Positions 26,984 through 35,224 of a DNA stretch of 64,000 bases are shown one piece after another. The first letter of the stretch is position 1; each line of letters starts with the position of its first letter. The DNA is taken from positions 1 through 64,000 of the forward strand of contig JALQXX010000001.1 of NCBI GenBank assembly GCA_023262965.1, read 5' to 3'. A program made the position numbers and the translations under genes. Below the pieces are notes generated by a model, which was given only the letters and a program-made list of their open reading frames with translations, did not search any database and was not told the DNA's origin. This DNA is from Candidatus Marinamargulisbacteria bacterium. GTDB lineage: Bacteria; Margulisbacteria; Marinamargulisbacteria; UBA817.

Positions 26984-28025
26984 ATACCATTTTAATAAGC
27001 GTGTCTTTCAACGCATCAATGCCGTTATTCCAATAGCAGGATAGTGGAATAAAGGACGTATCGCCCAATATCGTTTGCAGTGTCGATAAATCCGATGGGG
27101 ATAGTACATCGGTTTTAGAAACAACGACCAGGTTTTTTTTTTCGGACAATAATGTGGGGTCGTATGTATTCAGTTCATTTTTAAGGGTGTTCAATGTAGA
27201 CAATATATCCGATACATCCGGTAGTGTTGGTTCAATAACAAATACCAAAACAGCGGTGCGACTAATATGCCTTAAAAATTGATTGCCTAAACCAATACCT
27301 TCAGAGGCACGTTCCAAAATACCTGGCATATCGGCAATAACCAACTCATGATTATTGTGTTTAAGTACACCTAAATTGGGATGCAACGTTGTAAATGGGT
27401 AATTGCCAATTTTAGGATTGGATTGAGTGAGTGTTTTCAATAACGTGGACTTGCCCGCGTTGGGATACCCAACGAATCCAATATTCGCAATAATTTTGAG
27501 TTCCAAGCGCAATTGACAGGTTATTCCAGGTTTTCCAGATGTTGCTTTGCGTGGGGTCTGGTTGCTTGACGATGAAAAATGGGGATTTCCTTTACCGCCT
27601 TTGCCACCTTTGGCAACCATCACCGTATCCCCATCATGGGTCAAATCACCCAATATATGGCCATTACTTGAAACAATCGTGCCACATGGCACATCAACAA
27701 TACTGTTTTTACCACGTTTACCATGCTGCCGACGCCGACTGCCATCATCACCATGACCGGCCTTAATAACGCGTTTGGATGATATATCTAGAAATGTACT
27801 AATCCGTTGTGTAGCTTTTAAAAAAATATCGCCACCATCGCCACCATCGCCACCATCAGGACCACCTTTTGGAACAAATTTTTCTCTATGAAAACTAATT
27901 TTTCCGTTGCCACCGTTACCAGAAATAACGGTTAACTCAACCAGATCAACAAAATTAGGAGTGCTAGTAGCACATGTATCCACATCAGACATAGATTTAT
28001 GTATTAAAACCTGTAAAAATACCAT
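26964..28025 (-). CDS. obg: GTPase Obg (ObgE/CgtA)
   Basis: Obg is a ribosome-associated GTPase of 50S assembly and stress control. The glycine-rich Obg fold (about 25-180, with G-G-P-D-G-G-D-G-G-D-G-G-D) is followed by a G domain with G-Y-P-N-A-G-K-S-T and D-M-P-G-I. G4, usually N-K-x-D, reads S-K-T-D. No C-terminal OCT domain is present. The start is uncertain: ATG 28025 has a G-rich site directly against it and adds about 25 residues to the usual N-terminus; ATG 27992 is an internal alternative. It follows rpmA, the common arrangement. Confidence 0.93.
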   Translation of the reverse strand: MVFLQVLIHKSMSDVDTCATSTPNFVDLVELTVISGNGGNGKISFHREKFVPKGGPDGGDGGDGGDIFLKATQRISTFLDISSKRVIKAGHGDDGSRRRQHGKRGKNSIVDVPCGTIVSSNGHILGDLTHDGDTVMVAKGGKGGKGNPHFSSSSNQTPRKATSGKPGITCQLRLELKIIANIGFVGYPNAGKSTLLKTLTQSNPKIGNYPFTTLHPNLGVLKHNNHELVIADMPGILERASEGIGLGNQFLRHISRTAVLVFVIEPTLPDVSDILSTLNTLKNELNTYDPTLLSEKKNLVVVSKTDVLSPSDLSTLQTILGDTSFIPLSCYWNNGIDALKDTLIKMVYDTNRS

Positions 28026-28040
28026 CCCCCCCTAAAATGA

Positions 28041-28304
28041 TCATCCCGTTGTAGACGGAATAATATGAACCGATTTCTTGTTCTTTTTTACAAATTTAAA
28101 TGAGACTGCACCGTCCACTTTTGCAAACAATGTAAAGTCGTTACCCAACCCCACATGATCCCCTGGTAAAAACCGTGTGCCACGCTGACGTACTAAAATG
28201 GAACCAGCCGTAACCTGCTCGCCACCATAACGCTTGACCCCCAAACGTTTGGATTCGCTATCCCGACCATTTCGTGTACTTCCCTTACCTTTTTTATGAG
28301 CCAT
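28041..28304 (-). CDS. rpmA: 50S ribosomal protein L27
   Basis: An 87-residue L27. It begins [16 protein letters not shown], so the N-terminal tail reaching the peptidyl-transferase centre needs no processing, unlike Firmicutes L27. [17 protein letters not shown] follows. It lies between rplU and obg in the standard order. Confidence 0.96.
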   Translation of the reverse strand: MAHKKGKGSTRNGRDSESKRLGVKRYGGEQVTAGSILVRQRGTRFLPGDHVGLGNDFTLFAKVDGAVSFKFVKKNKKSVHIIPSTTG

Positions 28305-28319
28305 TTATAATTCTCCTTA

Positions 28320-28646
28320 TTATTTATTTGTTGTGGACGATCCATCATTAATGGATGTAATGCGTATCAACGTTGATTTTTGACGATGCCCCCGAGTGAC
28401 TTTGTAACCAGTTTTTCGTTTGAATTTAAATACGATGTCTTTTTCTCGCTTACCTGCAGTTACAACATTTGCTTGAACAGAGGCATTTTGAACATAAGGC
28501 GCACCATATGTAATGTTGGATTGATTTTGAACCATTAAGACACCATCGAACGATATGGTTTCACTATCAATCAATCCATCGATAACGAATACATCCCCTT
28601 CCTGAACCAAATGCTGTTTATCATTAATTTCAACAACTGCAAACAT
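28320..28646 (-). CDS. rplU: 50S ribosomal protein L21
   Basis: A 108-residue L21 beginning M-F-A-V-V-E-I-N-D-K-Q and ending with the K-x-K-R-K-T-G-Y-K-V-T-R-G-H-R-Q pattern that contacts 23S rRNA. It is the first gene of rplU-rpmA-obg-proB, with a ribosome site CAGGAG upstream and a promoter at 28704-28732. Confidence 0.95.
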   Translation of the reverse strand: MFAVVEINDKQHLVQEGDVFVIDGLIDSETISFDGVLMVQNQSNITYGAPYVQNASVQANVVTAGKREKDIVFKFKRKTGYKVTRGHRQKSTLIRITSINDGSSTTNK

Positions 28647-28703
28647 TATTAAACTCCTGAACTATAATTACGGATTTTAAAACCTTAATATCCGCATCTC
28701 AGA

Positions 28704-28732
28704 ATTGTATCACATGCATTCATGTAAAACAA
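28704..28732 (-). promoter_or_regulatory. Predicted sigma70 promoter for rplU-rpmA-obg-proB
   Basis: On the minus strand TTGTTT (28732-28727) and TACAAT (28709-28704) are exactly 17 bp apart. It would give a leader of about 50 nt before rplU. It diverges from the tRNA-Trp transcription unit. Confidence 0.6.
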
Positions 28733-28812
28733 TTCGATTTTTTTGAAAGAAGGGTTGGCCACAAATTACATGGAGCTTGGCAAATGTCTAAAATATACAA
28801 TGTGTTTTTTAA

Positions 28813-28841
28813 TTGACGATCAGCCCGATACGTATTAACGT
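28813..28841 (+). promoter_or_regulatory. Possible promoter for tRNA-Trp/secE/nusG
   Basis: TTGACG (28813-28818) is a good -35; 17 bp downstream only TAACGT (28836-28841) is found, a poor -10. The position, 27 bp before the tRNA, is sensible for a stable RNA. Confidence 0.3.
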
Positions 28842-28867
28842 ATTGGAGTAGGTAACATGGTAATGTT

Positions 28868-28944
28868 AGGCTCGTAGCTCCAATCGGTAGAGCATCGGTC
28901 TCCAAAACCGAGTGTTGTCGGTTCGAGTCCGACCGAGCCTGCCA
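28868..28944 (+). tRNA. trnW: tRNA-Trp (anticodon CCA)
   Basis: All four arms fold. The acceptor is AGGCTCG paired with CGAGCCT, with discriminator G and an encoded CCA at 28942-28944. The D arm is GCTC/GAGC. The anticodon stem is TCGGT/ACCGA around loop CTCCAAA, giving CCA. The variable loop is GTGTT, and the T arm is GTCGG/CCGAC with TTCGAGT. The gene directly precedes secE, a widely conserved tRNA-Trp-secE-nusG arrangement; rpmG, which often lies between them, is absent. Confidence 0.97.
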
Positions 28945-28971
28945 TAATTATGAATCAAGGTACTTTTAATA

Positions 28972-29157
28972 ATGACAAAAAAACATAGCCCTCTTTATAA
29001 CTTTCAAGCCGAGTTCAAAAAAATCGATTGGCCCAAGCGTGATTTTATTTTTAGGTCTTCTATAATTGTTGTGATTATGGTATTTTCTTTTACAGCATAC
29101 ATAGCCATTTGCGATTTTTTGTTTTCGACAATAATTTTTAGCATTAGGAATCATTGA
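28972..29157 (+). CDS. secE: Protein translocase subunit SecE
   Basis: A 61-residue single-span SecE. The amphipathic segment F-K-K-I-D-W-P-K-R (15-23) precedes one transmembrane helix (about 29-52). SecE stabilises SecY in the Sec channel. A site CAAGG lies upstream of ATG 28972. It is followed by nusG after 12 bp. Confidence 0.92.
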   Translation: MTKKHSPLYNFQAEFKKIDWPKRDFIFRSSIIVVIMVFSFTAYIAICDFLFSTIIFSIRNH

Positions 29158-29169
29158 GAGGTAGTTTAT

Positions 29170-29838
29170 ATGAATGATGAAGTAACACAGTATGAAGATA
29201 AATCCGATTTAGAGGATTTCACTAACGGCGTTGAACCGAATGAATCGGATAGTGACTTTGATGAATTGGATTCCGATACAGATTCGAGTGATGCGGTTGA
29301 CGGGGATGGCGATCATTTGTGGTACATTATTCAATGTTATGCTCTACATGAGCAAAAAGTGCGGGATCGTATATTGTATATGATGGAAAATGAGTTTAAG
29401 GATATTGTTTTGCGTGTATTGCTTCCTGAAGAAGAAACGGTTGAGATCAAAAATAATGAGCGTCGTGAAAAATTAAAAAAAATGTTTCCTGGGTATTTGT
29501 TTGTACAAATGAAGCCCGATGAATCGGCTTGGTATCAGTTGCGACGATTGCCTGGTGTATCAAAATTAGTGGGTACACGTAATGAGCCAACCCCTGTTTC
29601 ATCCGAAGAAATTAACCGTATACTTCGTCAACTTGGTGAAAAAATGAAAAAGATTGAGGTCGATTTTGAGTTGAACGAGGGTATAAAAGTAATTTCCGGG
29701 CCGTTTCGTGGATATACTGGGATTATCTCAGAGATTAATCCAGATCGGGGTAAATTAAAATCGTTAATATCTATATTTGGACGAGAAACCCCTGTCGAGT
29801 TGGATTTTGATCAAGTTGAGAAATATATAGATAAATAA
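29170..29838 (+). CDS. nusG: Transcription elongation/antitermination factor NusG with acidic N-terminal extension
   Basis: NusG couples RNA polymerase to Rho or the ribosome. The NGN domain starts near residue 49 (W-Y-I-I-Q-C-Y-A-L-H-E-Q-K-V) and the KOW domain near 165 (I-S-G-P-F-R-G-Y-T-G). Before them is an extra segment of about 48 residues, very rich in Asp, Glu and Ser, of low complexity. Core NusG is about 175 residues; this protein has 222. The ribosome site is GAGAGGT before ATG 29170. Confidence 0.95.
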   Translation: MNDEVTQYEDKSDLEDFTNGVEPNESDSDFDELDSDTDSSDAVDGDGDHLWYIIQCYALHEQKVRDRILYMMENEFKDIVLRVLLPEEETVEIKNNERREKLKKMFPGYLFVQMKPDESAWYQLRRLPGVSKLVGTRNEPTPVSSEEINRILRQLGEKMKKIEVDFELNEGIKVISGPFRGYTGIISEINPDRGKLKSLISIFGRETPVELDFDQVEKYIDK

Positions 29839-29850
29839 AAAGGAGCGTAT

Positions 29851-30285
29851 ATGGCAAAAAAAAAGCAAGTTAAAACAGTTATAAAACTTCAGATAAAAGG
29901 TGGTCAGGCTAATCCAGCTCCCCCAGTGGGACCTGCGTTAGGTCAGGCAGGCTTGAAAATCCCTGAATTTTGCAAAGCTTATAACGATCAAACCAGTGAT
30001 CGACCAGGTGAAGTAATTCCAGTTGAAATTACGGCATACGTAGACGGGACGTTTTCATTTGTATTAAAAACCCCTCCCGCATCGGAATTAATAAAAATGG
30101 CTATTAACATTCCCAAAGGATCCAATATGCCAGGGAGGGATATTGTAGCATCTTTAACCACAGCCGATGTTCGTAGCATTGCTGAGAAAAAGTTGCCCGA
30201 TTTGAATGCATTCCATATTGAGGCCGCGGAAAAAATTATTGCCGGTACGGCTCGAAGTATGGGGATAGAGGTGGTGTCATCATGA
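29851..30285 (+). CDS. rplK: 50S ribosomal protein L11
   Basis: A 144-residue L11 with the proline-rich [15 protein letters not shown] (17-31) and the C-terminal rRNA-binding domain ending G-T-A-R-S-M-G-I. It forms the GTPase-associated stalk base. AAGGAG precedes ATG 29851, and the stop overlaps rplA by 4 bp. Confidence 0.96.
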   Translation: MAKKKQVKTVIKLQIKGGQANPAPPVGPALGQAGLKIPEFCKAYNDQTSDRPGEVIPVEITAYVDGTFSFVLKTPPASELIKMAINIPKGSNMPGRDIVASLTTADVRSIAEKKLPDLNAFHIEAAEKIIAGTARSMGIEVVSS

Positions 30286-30980
30286 CCAAAAAACGTCAGG
30301 CTGTATTAGACAAGCACGATTTTTCGATTGAATACAATCCCCAGGATGCCTTGGAGCTTTGTCAATCGGTTGCAAGTGCGGGATTCAATGAAACAGTGGA
30401 GGCTCATTTTTCACTGGGAATTGATCCACGTCATGCGGATCAGTTGGTTCGGGGTACCCTTGTATTGCCTCATGGCACCGGAAAAGATGTTCGTATTGTT
30501 GTGATTACAGATGATACGGTTGTGCAACCGATTTTGGATGCGGGTGCTATTGAATGTGGTTTGGATGATGTCTTGAAGAAAATATCCGATGGGTGGTTGG
30601 ATTTTGATTTGATGATTGCTACACCTAAAGTAATGCCAAAATTGGGTAAGTTGGGTCGTTTGTTGGGTGCTCGTGGGTTAATGCCAAGCCCCAAATCGGG
30701 AACGGTTACCACGGACGTCTTATCGGCTATCGCGGAATTTAAAGCCGGTAAATCGGCATTTCGAAATGATAAAGAGGGTAATGTTCATTTGGTTATTGGA
30801 AAAATTAATTTTGATGTGCAAAAGCTTGTAGACAATTTCAATGTAGTGTATTCTCAAATCAATAAGTTGAAGCCTGCAAAGGCAAAAGGAATATACTTGA
30901 AATCCATTACAATCTGCTCTACTATGGGGCCTGGAATTAAGATTAAAACCCTCGATATTAAGTGGAAAGGTAATCAATAA
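30282..30980 (+). CDS. rplA: 50S ribosomal protein L1
   Basis: A 232-residue L1 of normal length. It contains [18 protein letters not shown] in the middle and the [14 protein letters not shown]-terminus. L1 forms the mobile L1 stalk and in many bacteria represses its own operon. It directly abuts rplJ. Confidence 0.96.
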   Translation: MTKKRQAVLDKHDFSIEYNPQDALELCQSVASAGFNETVEAHFSLGIDPRHADQLVRGTLVLPHGTGKDVRIVVITDDTVVQPILDAGAIECGLDDVLKKISDGWLDFDLMIATPKVMPKLGKLGRLLGARGLMPSPKSGTVTTDVLSAIAEFKAGKSAFRNDKEGNVHLVIGKINFDVQKLVDNFNVVYSQINKLKPAKAKGIYLKSITICSTMGPGIKIKTLDIKWKGNQ

Positions 30981-31526
30981 ATGTCAAATAGAGCACAAAT
31001 ACAGGCAGTGAAGCAGTCCAAAATAGATACTCTCACCGAGGAGTTAACGGTTTCCGATGCCATTTTCTTTACAGAGTATCGTGGCCTAACGGTTTCTCAG
31101 ATACAAACATTGCGCTCCGCTTTACGACCATTGGATGCATCTTATATTGTTATGAAGAATAGCTTGATCAAGAGGACGCTTTCCGGATTAAATATGGATT
31201 TCCCGGATTCTGTTTTGGCAGGTCCAACAGCTTTGGTTGTATCTAAAAAAGAGTGTCCGCAAGTTGCTTCAGAAGTCTATAAATTTTTGTCTAGCAACGA
31301 AGCATTAGTCGTTAAAGGGGGCTATCTAGATGGCGCATTTCTATCAGGAAATGATGTTAAGGCGTTATCGAAACTTCCGTCAAAACAGGTTCTTTTGGGT
31401 CAGTTTGTGGGCGGTTTACAATCAGTAATTAGTCGTTTTGTTATGGGTGTTGGATCTCCGTTAAGGGGACTTGTGTATTCATTAGAAGCGATTAAGAATA
31501 AAAAATTAGGAGGAAAAAATGTCTGA
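30981..31526 (+). CDS. rplJ: 50S ribosomal protein L10
   Basis: A 181-residue L10 with [10 protein letters not shown] (30-39) in the rRNA-binding domain and a C-terminal helix that binds L7/L12 dimers. It starts at ATG 30981 next to the rplA stop. The only purine-rich site is AAAGG 14 nt upstream, so coupling to rplA is likely. It overlaps rplL by 8 bp. Confidence 0.95.
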   Translation: MSNRAQIQAVKQSKIDTLTEELTVSDAIFFTEYRGLTVSQIQTLRSALRPLDASYIVMKNSLIKRTLSGLNMDFPDSVLAGPTALVVSKKECPQVASEVYKFLSSNEALVVKGGYLDGAFLSGNDVKALSKLPSKQVLLGQFVGGLQSVISRFVMGVGSPLRGLVYSLEAIKNKKLGGKNV

Positions 31527-31932
31527 AGAAACAACAGTCGAAATTGAATTAAGTAAAGAAGCGAAAGGAATTATTGATTCTGTTGAAAAACTTACCGTTC
31601 TTGAGTTGTCAAAATTGGTTAAAGCCCTTGAGGATAAATTTGGTGTGGTAGCTGCAGCTCCAGTAGCAGTTGCTGTGGCAGCTCCAGCAGGCGATGCCGG
31701 TGATAATGCGGATGATCAAAATGATACGGTTGATGTTATTTTAACATCGGCTGGTGATAAGAAAATTCAGGTGCTTAAGGCCGTTCGTGAATTAACCGGT
31801 TTGGGTTTAAAAGAAGCTAAAGAACTGGTAGACTCGGCACCAAAGCCTGTTAAACAAGGTGTTGATAAGGCAGAGGCTCAGCAAATTAAATCAAAGTTAG
31901 AAGAGCAAGGCGCAACAGTTGATTTGAAATAA
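31519..31932 (+). CDS. rplL: 50S ribosomal protein L7/L12
   Basis: A 137-residue L7/L12. It has an N-terminal dimerisation domain, an Ala/Val/Pro hinge (about 47-62) followed by an acidic insert [12 protein letters not shown], and the C-terminal factor-binding domain with [13 protein letters not shown]. It recruits translation GTPases. TTAGGAGG precedes ATG 31519. Confidence 0.96.
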   Translation: MSEETTVEIELSKEAKGIIDSVEKLTVLELSKLVKALEDKFGVVAAAPVAVAVAAPAGDAGDNADDQNDTVDVILTSAGDKKIQVLKAVRELTGLGLKEAKELVDSAPKPVKQGVDKAEAQQIKSKLEEQGATVDLK

Positions 31933-31947
31933 TCTATTTTCTTGAAT

Positions 31948-31991
31948 GCCTGGGATAATTTATTGCAATAAAGTCCCAGGCTTTTTTATTT
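31948..31991 (+). terminator. Intrinsic terminator/attenuator between rplL and rpoB
   Basis: GCCTGGGA (31948-31955) pairs perfectly with TCCCAGGC (31974-31981) over an 18-nt loop and is followed by TTTTTTATTT. It lies between the stalk genes and rpoB, where partial termination sets the ratio of ribosomal protein to polymerase in other bacteria. No promoter was seen between it and rpoB, so it should be leaky. Confidence 0.82.
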
Positions 31992-32005
31992 AATTGAGGT
32001 GAAAG

Positions 32006-35000
32006 TTGTCTAAACATAAAAAATATCGAGAGCGTGTTCTTCTTCATGATGATGCACCACAAGAAAAATTAGCTGTACCAAACTTGCTTGATTTGCAAGT
32101 TGCGTCATTTCAGCGATTTTTAAAAGAGGGTATACAGGAAGAGTTGCAAAAAATATCGCCTGTCGTGGGATATGGGGGCAAATATCAGTTAGAGTTTTTA
32201 GAAGGTATTACATTGGGTGAGCCAGAGCTGTCATATGAAGATATGCGCAAACGTGAATTGACGTATGCATCATCGCTTCGTGTTCCAGTTCGATTGATTA
32301 CGGTTGAGACCGGTGAAATACAAGAACAAACGGTTTTCTTAAGTGATATTCCATTAATGACAAATAGTGGTACATTTTTAGTTAACGGAACAGAGCGGGT
32401 GATTGTTAGTCAATTTATACGATCACCAGGTATATATTTTCGGGAAAAAACACCTGGCATTCCTGGCTTTCAAGACTATACGGCAGCTATTATTCCTGCA
32501 AAAGGAGCTTGGCTTGAAATTGAAGTTGACAGCAAACAGTTTTTTTATGCTCATTTAAATAAAGCAAAGAAAATTCCATTAACGCTTCTCTTGTCCGCGT
32601 TGGGTTTTTCAGAAGATGAATTTATCAATCGTATCGGGCACCGCGATTTATTTGAGACAACATTCACAAAATTTCCTTTTACAAGTGAAGAAGAGGCTTT
32701 AATTGACTTGCACAAAGGTCTTCGTTCTGGAGACCCAGTAACGTTGCAAGGGGCAAAAGCGTTGTTAGACACGTTATTTTTTAATGAAGACAAATATGAT
32801 TTGTCCGATGTTGGGCGGCATAAATTGAATCAACGGTTCAGTTATGATCCACCGGTCACAACCAATGCGTTAACAAGGGATGATATTATTAATTCTATCC
32901 GTTACTTGGTTGATTTAACTCAGAATCGTGGGTTGACTGACGATATTGATCATTTGGGAAATCGGCGTGTTCGAACGGTTGGAGAACAATTGCAGAGGCA
33001 ATTTCGAATTGGATTGATTCGGTTAGAACGACTTATTAAAGAACAAATGGCTTTAAAGGCCACTGAATCCGTAACGCCACAAAGTCTGATCAACATCCGT
33101 CCCTTGGTGGCAGTGATGCGAGAGTTTTTTGGTAGTTCGCAGCTATCACAGTTCTTAGATCAGACGAATCCCTTGGCGGAGGTTATTCATAAGCGCCGAC
33201 TCAGTGCATTGGGGCCGGGAGGGTTAACGAAAGAACGCGCGGGTTATGAGGTTCGGGATATTCACCCCACTCACTATGGACGAATTTGTCCCATTGAAAC
33301 CCCAGAGGGGCCGAATGCAGGTCTTATTGGTCCCATGGCGACATTTGCCCGTGTCAATAAATATGGATTTGTTGAAACACCTTATTACAAGGTGGTTAAA
33401 GGTAAAATAACGGATCATGTTGATTACTTGTCAGCAGATATTGAAGAAAATTTTTACATCGCTCCCTGGGACTCTCCCGTTAAAAATGGGGTCATTCAAG
33501 GCACCCAAATTGTTACACGATACCAACGAGATTTCCATTTTACACCCATTGAGAATATTCAATATATTGGGGTCTCGCCTCGTCAGCTTTTGGGGGTTGC
33601 TTGTGGATTAATCCCTTTTTTGGAACATGATGATGCCAATAGAGCCTTGATGGGTGCGAACATGCAACGTCAAGCAGTGCCTATATTACACGCAGAGGCA
33701 CCCTACATTGGAACGGGGTTGGAATCGATTGTAGCTCGTGACACGGAAGTATTGATTGTTGCGGATGAGGATGGGGTCGTTGCTCATTCCGATTCAACAT
33801 CAGTTACGGTGGAATCGAGTAATGGTCAACGTGTATATGAGTTACAAAAGTATCAGCGTACCAATCAGAATACGTGTCGGAATCAGAAACCTGTTGTTGA
33901 AAAAGGGCAGTCAATAAAAAAGGGGGATCTGATTGCGGATGGGTCATCCACGTCTAGAGGGGAGTTATCGTTAGGTCGCAATATTTTGGTTGGGTTTATG
34001 CCATGGGAAGGGTATAACTTTGAGGATGCTATTGTTATTTCGCAACGACTGGTTAAAGAAGATGTTTTTACGTCTGTACATATTCATCGATATGAAGTGG
34101 ATGTGCGAACAACCAAGCTTGGTCCAGAAGAACTGACTCCTGAAATTCCGAATGTGTCAGAAGATGCTTTGGCAAATTTAGACGAAAATGGAATTATTCG
34201 TGTGGGTGCTATGGTTAGCGCTGGCGATATTTTGGTGGGTAAGGTTACGCCTAAAGGAGAGAGTGAGCCGCCAGCAGAAGAAAAGTTGCTGAGAGCTATT
34301 TTTGGTGATAAAGCTCGCGACATGAAGGACACATCTTTAAGATTATCATCGGGAGAATCGGGCAAAGTCATTGGTGTTCGGGTTTTTTCTAGAGATAATG
34401 GCGATGATTTGTCACCGGGTGTTAATACATTGGTGCGTGTTTATATTGCTCAACTTAGGCGCGTATCTATTGGCGATAAGATGGCCGGTAGACATGGAAA
34501 CAAAGGTGTTGTTTCGACGATATTGCCAGAAGAAGATATGCCATTTTTACCAAATGGTCAGCCATTGGATATTATATTGAATCCATTGGGGGTCCCATCG
34601 CGTATGAATGTTGGACAGTTGTTTGAAACATTATTGGGAATGGCTTCTCATGCTTTGGGAGAAAATTACATGGCCCAATCGTTTGATGAAGTTGTTGCTC
34701 CCAATGCATCGGTAGATAAGTTAGAGGAACGTTTGACAGCTGCATCTAAAATTCCTGGGTATGAATGGATTAAACCAACAGGAACAGTGTCTCTTCGAGA
34801 TGGTCGGACGGGGGAACCTTTTGAACGAGATGTTACCGTTGGATACATGTATGTTTTAAAATTGATTCACTTGGTGGACGATAAAATTCATGCTCGATCA
34901 ACAGGTCCTTACTCGCTAGTAACTCAGCAACCATTGGGAGGAAAAGCGCAATATGGTGGACAACGATTTGGGGAGATGGAGGTATGGGCTTTAGAAGCAT

Positions 35001-35212
35001 ATGGTGCAGCCAATACATTGCAAGAAATGTTAACGGTTAAATCAGACGATTTGACAGGCCGTGCGCGTGCTTACGAATCGATTATTAAGGGGAAAACCCT
35101 ATCTAAGCCTGGCACACCGGAATCGTTCCGGGTTCTTTTACGAGAATTGCGGTCCATTGCATTGGATATTCGTGTTATGACTGTCGATAATGAAGAAATT
35201 GATAACCGTTAA
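32006..35212 (+). CDS. rpoB: RNA polymerase beta subunit
   Basis: A 1068-residue beta subunit starting at TTG 32006 behind TGAGGTG. The rifampicin region includes F-F-G-S-S-Q-L-S-Q-F-L-D and, further on, R-R-L-S-A-L-G-P-G-G-L. G-D-K-M-A-G-R-H-G-N-K-G and the C-terminal G-G-K-A-Q-Y-G-G-Q-R-F-G-E-M-E are also conserved. It is compact, without the large lineage-specific inserts of proteobacterial RpoB. Paired with rpoC 12 bp downstream. Confidence 0.97.
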   Translation: MSKHKKYRERVLLHDDAPQEKLAVPNLLDLQVASFQRFLKEGIQEELQKISPVVGYGGKYQLEFLEGITLGEPELSYEDMRKRELTYASSLRVPVRLITVETGEIQEQTVFLSDIPLMTNSGTFLVNGTERVIVSQFIRSPGIYFREKTPGIPGFQDYTAAIIPAKGAWLEIEVDSKQFFYAHLNKAKKIPLTLLLSALGFSEDEFINRIGHRDLFETTFTKFPFTSEEEALIDLHKGLRSGDPVTLQGAKALLDTLFFNEDKYDLSDVGRHKLNQRFSYDPPVTTNALTRDDIINSIRYLVDLTQNRGLTDDIDHLGNRRVRTVGEQLQRQFRIGLIRLERLIKEQMALKATESVTPQSLINIRPLVAVMREFFGSSQLSQFLDQTNPLAEVIHKRRLSALGPGGLTKERAGYEVRDIHPTHYGRICPIETPEGPNAGLIGPMATFARVNKYGFVETPYYKVVKGKITDHVDYLSADIEENFYIAPWDSPVKNGVIQGTQIVTRYQRDFHFTPIENIQYIGVSPRQLLGVACGLIPFLEHDDANRALMGANMQRQAVPILHAEAPYIGTGLESIVARDTEVLIVADEDGVVAHSDSTSVTVESSNGQRVYELQKYQRTNQNTCRNQKPVVEKGQSIKKGDLIADGSSTSRGELSLGRNILVGFMPWEGYNFEDAIVISQRLVKEDVFTSVHIHRYEVDVRTTKLGPEELTPEIPNVSEDALANLDENGIIRVGAMVSAGDILVGKVTPKGESEPPAEEKLLRAIFGDKARDMKDTSLRLSSGESGKVIGVRVFSRDNGDDLSPGVNTLVRVYIAQLRRVSIGDKMAGRHGNKGVVSTILPEEDMPFLPNGQPLDIILNPLGVPSRMNVGQLFETLLGMASHALGENYMAQSFDEVVAPNASVDKLEERLTAASKIPGYEWIKPTGTVSLRDGRTGEPFERDVTVGYMYVLKLIHLVDDKIHARSTGPYSLVTQQPLGGKAQYGGQRFGEMEVWALEAYGAANTLQEMLTVKSDDLTGRARAYESIIKGKTLSKPGTPESFRVLLRELRSIALDIRVMTVDNEEIDNR

Positions 35213-35224
35213 GGAGGTATATTA

